15,916 bases of DNA from Oscillibacter sp. (GTDB lineage: Bacteria > Bacillota > Clostridia > Oscillospirales > Oscillospiraceae). Below the pieces are notes generated by a model that worked only from the letters and a program-made list of their open reading frames with translations, did not search any database and was not told the origin of the DNA. Positions 1 through 6,517 of the stretch are shown here, piece after piece. The stretch is taken from contig VSMY01000062.1 of the NCBI GenBank assembly GCA_009773995.1, forward strand, positions 1 to 15,916, given 5' to 3'. Position 1 is the stretch's first letter; each line of letters begins with the position of its first letter. The translations under genes and the position numbers were made by a program.

Positions 1-113
1 GGAGCGGGGTCCGCCGGGGCCTCCAGGGGCGGCGGGGCGTCCTCCACCTCCGCCGGGGCGGCGCAGGCGGATAACGCCAGCAGGGCCAGCAGGAAAATCA
101 GCACGCGGCGCAT
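1..113 (-). CDS. Lipoprotein N-terminus (partial gene)
   Basis: Only the first 37 codons lie in the window; the gene continues beyond base 1. The start is ATG at 113, preceded on the minus strand by a GGAGG ribosome site about 8 bases away. The peptide starts MRRVLIFLLALLALSACAAP: two arginines, a hydrophobic stretch, then an LSAC lipobox with the acylation Cys at residue 17. After it comes a Pro/Ala/Glu-rich linker (for example EVEDAPPPLEAP), typical of the flexible tether of exported lipoproteins. This supports secretion and lipid anchoring to the outer face of the membrane. The functional domain is outside the window, so no function can be given. It diverges from pfkA. Confidence 0.75.
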   Translation of the reverse strand, partial: MRRVLIFLLALLALSACAAPAEVEDAPPPLEAPADPA

Positions 114-148
114 GGAACGTCCCTCCTTCCGATGGGTTTTACAAAGCC

Positions 149-157
149 AGTATACCA
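149..157 (-). promoter_or_regulatory. Extended -10 promoter for the lipoprotein gene
   Basis: On the minus strand TATACT (154-149) is preceded by TGG (157-155), giving an extended -10 element. No good -35 is seen 17 bases upstream. It lies about 36 bases before the lipoprotein start codon. Confidence 0.5.
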
Positions 158-200
158 GCTTCCCCGGCGGAAAGGGGTAACAAAAGGGTGACAGATTTGC

Positions 201-226
201 GTAGGGGCGGCAGATTGCCGCCCGGA
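201..226. repeat. Short GC-rich palindrome
   Basis: GGGCGGCA (205-212) and TGCCGCCC (216-223) form a perfect 8-bp inverted repeat around GAT. It sits between the divergent promoters of the lipoprotein gene and pfkA, directly before the pfkA -35. There is no U tract, so it is not a clear terminator. The flanked form resembles small dispersed palindromes of gut Clostridia (recalled, not searched). Confidence 0.4.
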
Positions 227-227
227 C

Positions 228-256
228 TTGACATCCCGCCCCGCTGGCGGTATCAT
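228..256 (+). promoter_or_regulatory. Promoter of the pfkA operon
   Basis: A perfect TTGACA (228-233), a 17-bp spacer and TATCAT (251-256) form a near-consensus sigma-A promoter. The 5' untranslated region would be about 55 bases. It is the only good promoter seen before pfkA and the reductase gene. Confidence 0.8.
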
Positions 257-318
257 GATATACAGGAAAAAATCGGCTCGGGTCCGGGCCGGTGGAAAAT
301 CGTCAGGAGGGTTTTCTT

Positions 319-1329
319 ATGGAGAAGAAGGTAAAGAGAATCGGCGTCCTCACCAGCGGCGGCGACGCGCCGGGCATGAACGCGGCGGTGCGGGCGGTGG
401 TCCGGGCCTCCATTGCCCGGGGCGTGAGCTGCATCGGCATCCGCCGGGGCTGGAACGGCCTGATTACCAGCGACTTTGTGCCCCTGACCTCCTCCAGCGT
501 CAGCCACATCATCAACAAGGGCGGCACCATGCTCTACACCGCCCGGAGCCTGGAGTTCATGGAGGAGTCGGGCCGGGCCAAGGCCCTGGCCACCTGCCGC
601 CTGCTGGGCCTGGACGGCATCGTGGCCATCGGCGGCGACGGCACCTTCCGGGGGGCCCTGGCCATCTCCCGCCAGGCCGCCAAGGACGGCATGGACCTCC
701 GGGTGGTGGGCATCCCGGCCACCATCGACAACGACATCGGATGCTCCCACTACACCATAGGCTTCGACTCCGCCTGCAACACGGCCATCGAATGCATCGA
801 CAAGCTCCGGGACACCATGCAGTCCCACGAGCGCTGCTCCGTGGTGGAGGTTATGGGCCGCCACGCGGGTTATCTTGCCCTGTACGTGGGCATCTCCGTG
901 GGCGCCACCGCCGTGCTGATCCCCGAGCGGGAGCCGGACTTCGAGCGGGACATCGTGGAGAAGATCCGCCGGGCCCGCCTGGCGGGCACCACCCACTACA
1001 TGGTGGTCGTGGCCGAGGGCGCGGGCAGCGCCATCGAAATCAGCCAGCGCATCCACGACGAGCTGGGCATCGACCCCCGGGTCACCGTCCTGGGCCACAT
1101 CCAGCGGGGCGGCTCCCCCACCGCCCGGGATCGGGAGACCGCCAGCCGCATGGGCTACGAGGCGGTGAAGGTCCTGGCCGAGGGCGAGGGCAACCGCATC
1201 ATCGGCATCCTGGACGGCCGCCTGACGGACCTGGACATGGAGGAAGCCCTGGCCATGAAGAAGAGTTTCCAGATGGACCGCTACCAGATTCTGGAGGCCC
1301 TGACCAACAGCTGCGGCCCTGATTTTTAA
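319..1329 (+). CDS. pfkA: 6-phosphofructokinase (ATP-dependent type)
   Basis: Phosphorylates fructose 6-phosphate to fructose 1,6-bisphosphate in cytosolic glycolysis. The 336-aa protein has the PFK fold signatures in order: SGGDAPGMNAAVRA (13-26), the nucleotide loop GGDG (105-108), the catalytic TIDND (135-139), VEVMGR (176-181) and the C-terminal HIQRGGSPTARDR. Gly at the GGDG position and absence of Lys before TIDND (PATIDND) indicate ATP rather than pyrophosphate as donor, from family knowledge. An upstream in-frame start at 292 exists, but ATG 319 has AGGAGG (305-310) 8 bases before it and begins at the usual family N-terminus. The reductase gene follows after 12 bases, so the two are probably co-transcribed. 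Confidence 0.95.
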   Translation: MEKKVKRIGVLTSGGDAPGMNAAVRAVVRASIARGVSCIGIRRGWNGLITSDFVPLTSSSVSHIINKGGTMLYTARSLEFMEESGRAKALATCRLLGLDGIVAIGGDGTFRGALAISRQAAKDGMDLRVVGIPATIDNDIGCSHYTIGFDSACNTAIECIDKLRDTMQSHERCSVVEVMGRHAGYLALYVGISVGATAVLIPEREPDFERDIVEKIRRARLAGTTHYMVVVAEGAGSAIEISQRIHDELGIDPRVTVLGHIQRGGSPTARDRETASRMGYEAVKVLAEGEGNRIIGILDGRLTDLDMEEALAMKKSFQMDRYQILEALTNSCGPDF

Positions 1330-1341
1330 GGGGAGGATTCT

Positions 1342-2370
1342 ATGGAAAAAGTCAGACTGGGGCGGACGGAATTGATGGTGACGAAGACGGCCTTCGGCGC
1401 CCTGCCCATTCAGCGGATCTCCAGGGCGGACGCGGTAAAGCTGGTCCGCCGGGCTTACGAGGCCGGGATCAACTACTTCGACACCGCCAATATGTACACG
1501 GACAGCGAGGAAAAACTGGGCGAGGCCCTGGAGGGCGTGCGGCAGAACGTGGTCATCTCCACCAAGAGCGGCGGGGGGGACAAAAAAACCGTCCTCAGCC
1601 ACATTGAGCAGAGCCTCCGGTCCCTGCGGACGGACTACATCGACCTCTTCCAGTTCCACAACCCCGCCAAGCTGCCGGATATAAACGACCCGGAGGGCCC
1701 CTTCGCCGCCGCGCTGGAGATGCAGAAAAAGGGCTATATCCGGCACATCGGCATTACGAACCACCGGCTGTTTGTCGCGCAGGAGGCCATCGCCTCCGGG
1801 AATTTCGAGACCCTCCAATTCCCCTTCTGCTACCTGACCACCGAGAAGGAGCTGGGACTGGTGGAGGACTGTGCCAAAGCCGACATGGGCTATATCGCCA
1901 TGAAGGGCCTCTCCGGCGGGCTTTTGAACAACGCCAAGGCCTGCTACGCCTTCATGCGGGAGTATCCCAACGTGGTGCCCATCTGGGGCATCCAGCGGGA
2001 AGAGGAGCTGGACCAGTGGCTGGAGCTGACGGAGCGGGACCCCCGCCTCACGCCGGAGCTCCGGGCCGTCATCGAGGCGGACCGGAAGGACCTGGCGGGG
2101 AGCTTCTGCCGCTCCTGCGGCTACTGTCTGCCCTGCGCCGCCGGGATTGACATTCCCCAGGCGGCCCGGATGTCCGCCCTGCTCCGGCGGTCTCCGTACC
2201 AGCCCTACATGTCGGACGCCTGGCATGAGAAAATGCACCAGATTGAAAACTGCGTCCATTGCGGCGCCTGCAAGAGCCGCTGCCCTTACGGGCTGGACAC
2301 GCCGAACCTGCTGGTGGAAATGCTGAGGGACTACGACGCGTTCTACGCGGCGCACCACAATGACGCCTGA
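1342..2370 (+). CDS. Aldo/keto reductase with C-terminal 2x[4Fe-4S] domain
   Basis: A 342-aa fusion of an AKR-type TIM barrel (about 1-240) and a ferredoxin-like tail. The AKR catalytic tetrad is visible as D47 (NYFDTA), Y52 (MYTDS), K75 (ISTKSG) and H106 (FQFHN), so NAD(P)H-dependent carbonyl chemistry is expected. The tail carries two cysteine clusters: C256-C259-C262-C265 and C304-C307-C310-C314 followed by Pro, as in ferredoxin-type [4Fe-4S] proteins. This architecture matches the COG1453 predicted oxidoreductases common in anaerobes; the substrate is unknown. A GGGGAGG ribosome site precedes the ATG. It probably shares the pfkA transcript, though no metabolic link to glycolysis is established. 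A strong terminator follows. Confidence 0.9.
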   Translation: MEKVRLGRTELMVTKTAFGALPIQRISRADAVKLVRRAYEAGINYFDTANMYTDSEEKLGEALEGVRQNVVISTKSGGGDKKTVLSHIEQSLRSLRTDYIDLFQFHNPAKLPDINDPEGPFAAALEMQKKGYIRHIGITNHRLFVAQEAIASGNFETLQFPFCYLTTEKELGLVEDCAKADMGYIAMKGLSGGLLNNAKACYAFMREYPNVVPIWGIQREEELDQWLELTERDPRLTPELRAVIEADRKDLAGSFCRSCGYCLPCAAGIDIPQAARMSALLRRSPYQPYMSDAWHEKMHQIENCVHCGACKSRCPYGLDTPNLLVEMLRDYDAFYAAHHNDA

Positions 2371-2401
2371 GCCCAGGGAATAGCGGGAAGGACAGGAAGC
2401 G

Positions 2402-2440
2402 CAGCATCCCCGCCGGTTTTTCGGCGGGGATGCTGTTTTG
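2402..2440 (+). terminator. Terminator of the pfkA operon
   Basis: A perfect 14-bp stem (2402-2415 with 2422-2435) and 6-base loop is followed by TTTT. It lies 32 bases after the reductase stop codon. Confidence 0.9.
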
Positions 2441-2461
2441 CTCAGGAACGGGCCCTTGTGG

Positions 2462-2492
2462 AAAAAGGGGCCGGGGGATTTTCCCCCAGCCC
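2462..2492 (-). terminator. Terminator of the dapF-symporter operon
   Basis: On the minus strand GGGCTGGGGG (2492-2483) pairs with CCCCCGGCCC (2477-2468) with one G-U pair, followed by five U (2466-2462). It lies about 20 bases after the symporter stop codon and faces the pfkA-operon terminator. Confidence 0.85.
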
Positions 2493-2513
2493 TAGGGTCC
2501 GTTCCGGGGACGC

Positions 2514-3788
2514 TTATTTTTTCAGCTGCCTCTGGAGCCAGTCTTTCCCGTCCACGAAGCGGGAGACAATGTAGCACACCACGTAGTCGCCCGCGGCGTT
2601 GATCATGGTGGCCGGGGGGTCCACCAGGTTGCCGATGACCACCAGGATGGGGAAGGCGATTTCCATCTGGGCGGGGAAGAAGATGGAGCAGATGATGTAC
2701 TCGCCGATGTATCCGCCGCCGGGGACGCCGCTCATGCCCACGGAGCTGAGGACGGCTACCAGCACCACGGGGATCAGCATCCCCAGAGTCAGCTTCTGGC
2801 CGAAGACCCCCAGGACAAAGGCGATTTTCAGCACGCAGGAGAAGCAGGACCCGTCCATGTGCATCGTCGCGCCCAGGGGCAGCACCATGTCCGCCACGTC
2901 CTTGCGGATGCCGGTGTCGGCGGCTTCCTCCATATTCGTCGGGATCGTCGCCACGGAGGAGCAGGTGCCCAGAGACACCACGGCGGGTTTCGTAATGTGC
3001 CGGAACATGACCCCCACGGCGCCCTTGCCGCCGCCGAACCAGGCGAAGAGGGGCCAGGCGGTGAAGATGTAGATAAAGCACAGGGGATAGTACACCGCCA
3101 GGGCCCGGGCGTAGTTCTCCGTAATCTGGGGACCGTAGGTGGCCACCAGGTCGGCGAAGAAGCCGAAGAAGGCGATGGGGGCGTAGTAGGTAATGATCTT
3201 CACGAATTTCAGCATCACGCTGGCCAGGTCGTCCAGGAAGCGCCCCACGGGGGTCTCCTTGCCGCCGTTGAGGTTCACGGCGAAGCCGAAGAGCAGGGAG
3301 AACACGATCAGGGGCAGCATGGCCCGGCGGGTCAAAAGGCCGCTGAAGTCGCTGGCGGTGAAGAAGTTCACGATCATGTCGGGAAGCGTGGCGTACTCGC
3401 CCATCTCCTCGGAAGCCAGGTTCGTCCAGGCGGCGGGCACCGGCGGGAACACGACCATCAGCAAATACATGATGACGGCGGCGATGGCCCCGGTGACCAC
3501 GAAGGTCCCTACGGTGACGCCCATGATCTTCCCCGCCCGCTTCCGGCTCTCCATATTCGCCACGGCGCTGGAGATGGAGGCGAAGACCATGGGAACCACC
3601 ACGCAGAACATCATGTTGATGAACACGGTGCCCAGGGGCTTGAGGACGGTGGCGCCGGTGCCGGAGACGACGCCTCCGCTCCCGTCCGCCTCGGCGGGCC
3701 AGACCCAGCCCAGGATGGCGCCCAGGATCATGGACCCCAGCATGACGGCCAAAAAGGCGTAGTTCTTCGCGATGGATTTCTTTTCCAT
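2514..3788 (-). CDS. SDF-family amino-acid/dicarboxylate:cation symporter
   Basis: A 424-aa multi-span membrane protein of the DAACS/SDF (GltPh, DctA) family. Support comes from the Ser-rich tip CSSVATIPTNMEEAADTG (276-293), the TM7 motif region LPLGATMHMDGS (303-314), the second hairpin tip MSGVPGGGYIGE (352-363) and the TM8 motif DPPATMINAAGD (390-401). These proteins import amino acids or dicarboxylates with Na+ or H+. Two key positions differ from GltPh: the side-chain-carboxylate Arg (R397) is Ala393, and the Asn of NMDGT is His310. Asp390, Asn397 and Asp401 are kept. An acidic substrate is therefore doubtful. The start at 3788 is chosen because GGAGGG lies just before it; a 9-codon upstream extension lacks this. 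It lies 31 bases after dapF in the same direction. Confidence 0.9.
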   Translation of the reverse strand: MEKKSIAKNYAFLAVMLGSMILGAILGWVWPAEADGSGGVVSGTGATVLKPLGTVFINMMFCVVVPMVFASISSAVANMESRKRAGKIMGVTVGTFVVTGAIAAVIMYLLMVVFPPVPAAWTNLASEEMGEYATLPDMIVNFFTASDFSGLLTRRAMLPLIVFSLLFGFAVNLNGGKETPVGRFLDDLASVMLKFVKIITYYAPIAFFGFFADLVATYGPQITENYARALAVYYPLCFIYIFTAWPLFAWFGGGKGAVGVMFRHITKPAVVSLGTCSSVATIPTNMEEAADTGIRKDVADMVLPLGATMHMDGSCFSCVLKIAFVLGVFGQKLTLGMLIPVVLVAVLSSVGMSGVPGGGYIGEYIICSIFFPAQMEIAFPILVVIGNLVDPPATMINAAGDYVVCYIVSRFVDGKDWLQRQLKK

Positions 3789-3819
3789 AATTTCCCTCCT
3801 ACTTGATTGAAACACTTTA

Positions 3820-4659
3820 TTAGCAGGTCAAATCCTCGTCCGTGATTTCCCCTTTACAGACCACGTTGGTGGGCCCGGTGAGGCAGAGCTCCGTAATCTG
3901 GCTGTGGATCCGCTCCGCGTCCACATACAGCGTCCCGCCGGTCATGTCCGCCCGGACGGCGCGGCCGCTGACCTTCCCCTGGAGGGCCAGCACCGCCGTG
4001 ACGGACCCGGTGCCCGTGCCGCAGGCGTAGGTGAAGTCCTCCACCCCCCGCTCGAAGGTCCGCTCATAGAAGCGGTCCTCCCCGGTGAGCTCGTAAAAGT
4101 TCACGTTGGCTCCCTTGGGGAAGGCGGGATTCCAGCGGATCTTCCGGCCCAGCTCCCGCAGCTCGCCCTCGTCGGCGTTTTGGAGATTGTGGTACGGGAC
4201 CACCGCGTGGGGCAGGCCCGGATCCCCCAGCTCCACGTAGGAGCAGGCGTAGCGCACCCCGTCCACCTCCACCGGGCAGTCCAGCTTGACGGTGGTGGGG
4301 TCGTTGAGGCGGATCCGGTAGAGCCGCTGGTCCATCCTCTGCCCGAACACCATTCCGGCGGTGGTCTCCACGGCCTGGGCCTCCTTGGCGAGGCCGTTTT
4401 CAAAGCCGTAGCGGCAGATGCACCGGGCCCCGTTGCCGCACATCTCCCCCACGCTGCCGTCGGAGTTGAAGAACAGCATCTTGAAGTCGCCGCCCTGGTC
4501 CGCCGCCTCCACCACCATCAGCCCGTCGGCCCCGATGGACAGATGCCGCTCGCACAGCGTCCGGGCGATTTGAGGCAGGGCCTCCCGCGGCAGGCGCTCG
4601 GCCAGGTTGTTCAAGATGATGAAGTCGTTCCCGGCCCCGTTCATCTTCCAGAATTTCAT
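3820..4659 (-). CDS. dapF: Diaminopimelate epimerase (DapF-type)
   Basis: DapF interconverts LL- and meso-diaminopimelate without a cofactor, supplying peptidoglycan and lysine. The 279-aa protein has the family length and both catalytic cysteines: C74 in MCGNGARC and C213 in ACGTGTGS. NGAGNDF (7-13), FFNSDGS (63-69) and the substrate-binding ERGVE (203-207) are also present. One region is unusual: the conserved GNPH loop reads GDPGLPH (145-151), with Asp for the substrate-contacting Asn and extra residues. That leaves room for a DapF-fold racemase of another amino acid (some family members racemise histidine). The start is ATG 4659 with an AGGAGG site. It is first in a two-gene operon with the SDF symporter. 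Confidence 0.85.
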   Translation of the reverse strand: MKFWKMNGAGNDFIILNNLAERLPREALPQIARTLCERHLSIGADGLMVVEAADQGGDFKMLFFNSDGSVGEMCGNGARCICRYGFENGLAKEAQAVETTAGMVFGQRMDQRLYRIRLNDPTTVKLDCPVEVDGVRYACSYVELGDPGLPHAVVPYHNLQNADEGELRELGRKIRWNPAFPKGANVNFYELTGEDRFYERTFERGVEDFTYACGTGTGSVTAVLALQGKVSGRAVRADMTGGTLYVDAERIHSQITELCLTGPTNVVCKGEITDEDLTC

Positions 4660-4685
4660 GGGTCCTTCCTCCTTGTCTGGTTCTT

Positions 4686-4714
4686 ATTATAATCGCACTC
4701 TCCGCAAATGAACA
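4686..4714 (-). promoter_or_regulatory. Promoter of dapF
   Basis: On the minus strand a perfect TATAAT (4691-4686) lies 26 bases before the dapF start. A weak -35 TGTTCA (4714-4709) is 17 bases upstream of it. Confidence 0.6.
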
Positions 4715-4770
4715 CCGGAGAATGTGCTGGAAACCTTGCAAAAGATGCGGAGCCGGAACCGGCCCCGCCG

Positions 4771-4799
4771 TTGACAGGACTGGGGAAGTATGGTATATC
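4771..4799 (+). promoter_or_regulatory. Promoter of toxin-like peptide 1
   Basis: TTGACA (4771-4776), a 17-bp spacer and TATATC (4794-4799). The start point would be near 4806, giving a leader of about 45 bases before the GTG at 4852. Confidence 0.8.
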
Positions 4800-4810
4800 A
4801 GTATCAGGCA

Positions 4811-4844
4811 GGAGGGGAACGGCTCGGCCTCCGTACATAGGAGG
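4811..4844 (+). promoter_or_regulatory. Shine-Dalgarno-masking leader of toxin-like peptide 1
   Basis: CCTCC (4828-4832) can pair with the Shine-Dalgarno GGAGG (4840-4844) across a 7-nt loop. It can alternatively pair with an upstream GGAGG (4811-4815), which would free the ribosome site. The two folds exclude each other, so the leader could switch translation of the small peptide. This is inferred from complementarity only. Confidence 0.5.
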
Positions 4845-4851
4845 TGACAAC

Positions 4852-4935
4852 GTGACGGTTCTGGAAACCTTGGCGTTACTGAACCTGCTGGCCGTTGTGA
4901 TTTTCGGCGTCATCACCACGATGACAAAGAAATAA
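4852..4935 (+). CDS. Small hydrophobic peptide, type I toxin-like (holin-like toxin family)
   Basis: A 27-aa peptide beginning MTVLETLALLNLL and ending ITTMTKK: a single hydrophobic helix (about 5-22) with a dilysine tail. The opening resembles the putative holin-like toxin family (Hol_Tox, starts of the MxVYEALxL type), by recollection and without a search. The GTG start at 4852 follows TAGGAGGT (4838-4845) by 6 bases. It has its own consensus promoter and faces a convergent consensus promoter downstream, as in type I toxin-antitoxin loci, where the peptide inserts in the membrane and an antisense RNA blocks it. A longer in-frame ORF from 4708 starts upstream of the promoter and is not supported. 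Confidence 0.65.
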   Translation: MTVLETLALLNLLAVVIFGVITTMTKK

Positions 4936-5023
4936 CCGCCCCCAGACATTAAGGAACGGTGATTTCTCAAGCTATAAACTTGTAGGAGGTTAGCCGAACC
5001 TGGTGACGACAGGTGCCCCTCTT
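4936..5023 (-). ncRNA. Putative antitoxin RNA of locus 1
   Basis: Predicted from the promoter at 5058-5030; the 5' end would be near 5023 and the 3' end is not determined, so the low coordinate is approximate. The RNA would run towards the 3' end of the toxin-like gene. Its sequence is complementary to TAGGAGGT (4983-4990) and GGTGACGAC (5002-5010), which copy the toxin's ribosome site (4838-4845) and the bases just before its start codon (4843-4851, one mismatch). Pairing there would block translation. Short hairpins AGGTT/AACCT and ACCTG/CAGGT lie within it. No U-tailed terminator was found on this strand. Confidence 0.5.
4953..5010 (+). repeat. Ordered direct repeats of the toxin 1 leader
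   Basis: GGAACGG (4953-4959), TAGGAGGT (4983-4990) and GGTGACGAC (5002-5010) repeat, in the same order, GGAACGG (4816-4822), TAGGAGGT (4838-4845) and GGTGACAAC (4843-4851) of the toxin leader. The spacings differ. Confidence 0.55.
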
Positions 5024-5029
5024 GCTTTG

Positions 5030-5058
5030 ATTATACCAGCCCCATCCTGGGCTGTCAA
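5030..5058 (-). promoter_or_regulatory. Convergent promoter of antitoxin RNA 1
   Basis: On the minus strand a perfect TTGACA (5058-5053), 17-bp spacer and perfect TATAAT (5035-5030). No minus-strand coding gene starts after it, so a non-coding RNA is the natural product. The spacer holds an inverted repeat, CAGCCC (5037-5042) with GGGCTG (5049-5054). Confidence 0.8.
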
Positions 5059-5090
5059 CCATAAAATCCCCCGGAAAGGAGGCCCCGCCC

Positions 5091-5699
5091 ATGCCCCGAA
5101 GAAACGCCCGGAACACCAAGGGCCGCATTATCTCCGCCGCCTGGAAGCTCTTCTACGAGCAGGGCTATGAGGACACCACCATCGAGGACATCGTCTTCGA
5201 GTCCGAGACCTCCAAGGGCTCCTTTTACCACTACTTCGACGGCAAGGATGCGCTGCTCGGCACCCTCTCCAACGTCTTCGACGAGAAGTACGAGTCCCTG
5301 ATTCCCGCCCTCTCGGCGGAGCAGGACGCCGTTGAGAAGCTGGCCTTTTTGAATCACGAGCTCTTCGCCATGATTGACGGGGGCATTTCCCTGGACCTGC
5401 TGGCCCGGCTGCTGTCCACCCAGCTCCTCACCCGTGGGGAGAAGCACCTGCTGGACCGGAACCGGACCTATTTCAAGCTGCTGCGGAAAATCATCGCCGA
5501 GGGCCAGCAGGCGGGCCAGCTCCGCACGGACCGAACGGTGAACGAGATCGTAAAGGCCTACGCCCTCTGGGAGCGGGCCCTGCTCTACGACTGGTGCCTC
5601 TGCGGCGGGGAGTACTCCCTGGTGGCCTACACGGACGCCATGACCCCCATGTTCCTGGAGAGCTGGCGGAGCGCGGATAAAAAGGAGGTTGCGGAATGA
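5091..5699 (+). CDS. TetR/AcrR-family transcriptional regulator
   Basis: A 202-aa protein with the N-terminal TetR helix-turn-helix (about residues 10-55): ISAAWKLFYEQGYEDTTIED, then the recognition segment SKGSFYHYFDGKDAL (41-55). The rest is the all-helical ligand-binding and dimer domain, which is not conserved enough to suggest an inducer. ATG 5091 has an AAAGGAGG site. It overlaps the next gene by four bases (ATGA), so regulator and lipoprotein are translated together. TetR proteins usually repress their own operon; an inverted repeat at 5037-5054 is a possible but weak operator. No clear own promoter was identified. Confidence 0.9.
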   Translation: MPRRNARNTKGRIISAAWKLFYEQGYEDTTIEDIVFESETSKGSFYHYFDGKDALLGTLSNVFDEKYESLIPALSAEQDAVEKLAFLNHELFAMIDGGISLDLLARLLSTQLLTRGEKHLLDRNRTYFKLLRKIIAEGQQAGQLRTDRTVNEIVKAYALWERALLYDWCLCGGEYSLVAYTDAMTPMFLESWRSADKKEVAE

Positions 5700-6400
5700 G
5701 AAAACAGCGGGTGCTTGCCTGGCTGCTGTGCGCGGCGCTGCTGGCGGGGTGCCAGGGGGACTCCCGGCCGGAGGAGACGGCCAACGCCGTAGCCCCCATC
5801 TCCCAGGAGGACCTCTCCCAGGACCTGCGGGACGCCCTGGAGGCGGAGTGGAAGTCCTGGAACGCCATGAGCGGGGAGGCGCAGGTCGTCTCCAGCCACA
5901 TGCCCGGCTGGTGCAGTCAGGGCTTTGAGGACTGGGCCGCCGGCGAGGCATTCCTGGGCTTCCCTGTCCCCAATCCCCTGGAGGACAGCGACTGGCTGGA
6001 AAAGGGGACCTACGTGGCCATGCCTCTGGGCTTCCGGGACGCGCCCCGGGTGAAGGTCGACTGGTACGGCACCCAGGAGGGCTATGTGGACTGGGTCAAC
6101 GCCGGAGCCGGGTACCGCAGCGGCTCCACCCGGGTGATGCTCTCGGCCCTTTTATACGGGGACCCGGCCACAGCCAGGCACTCGGACAGGGACTGGACCC
6201 TGGACCTGGGGAAGCAGGAGGCGGACGGCGTGCTGCACGTGATCCCGGAGGACACGGAGCGGTACTGCTCCCGCACGGCCTACCTGATCTGGGACGGCGT
6301 GCTGTACCACGTCCACGTGGTCGGTGAGCCCGGCGAAAAGACGGAGGTGGAGGAAACCCTGGAGCGGGCCCTGGAGTCCTTTTCGGAGGAATCGGAGTGA
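5696..6400 (+). CDS. Putative lipoprotein co-transcribed with TetR regulator
   Basis: A 234-aa protein with a lipoprotein signal: MRKQRVLAWLLCAALLAGC, lipobox LAGC with Cys19, followed by a polar linker (GDSRPEET). The mature part is acidic and soluble-looking with many Trp and Tyr (for example VDWYGTQEGYVDWV) and no membrane segment. I do not recognise the family. It is probably anchored outside the cell membrane. It starts inside the stop codon of the TetR gene with a ribosome site (AAAAGGAGG) in the TetR C-terminus, so the two act as one operon and the regulator may sense conditions tied to this protein. Confidence 0.8.
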   Translation: MRKQRVLAWLLCAALLAGCQGDSRPEETANAVAPISQEDLSQDLRDALEAEWKSWNAMSGEAQVVSSHMPGWCSQGFEDWAAGEAFLGFPVPNPLEDSDWLEKGTYVAMPLGFRDAPRVKVDWYGTQEGYVDWVNAGAGYRSGSTRVMLSALLYGDPATARHSDRDWTLDLGKQEADGVLHVIPEDTERYCSRTAYLIWDGVLYHVHVVGEPGEKTEVEETLERALESFSEESE

Positions 6401-6517
6401 CCGTGGTCCCTTCCCGGCCAAGAGGCGCAAAAAAGTGATTTTGCTTTTCGCCGGAAAATTTCCCTAAAAAGTGTACGGCTTAAAAGCTTTGACATTTCAT
6501 AATTTTATGGAACCTTC

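Noticed and set aside
253..3081. Long minus-strand ORF of 942 codons opposite pfkA and the reductase
   Set aside because: It runs antisense to two well-supported genes and across terminators, is rich in Arg/Gly/Pro/His low-complexity sequence and has no recognisable domain: a shadow of GC-rich codon bias.
6489..6494. Isolated TTGACA as a putP promoter
   Set aside because: No -10 element is found at 16-18 bp; the position 17 bp downstream reads ACCTTC, and the long hairpin would stop the transcript.
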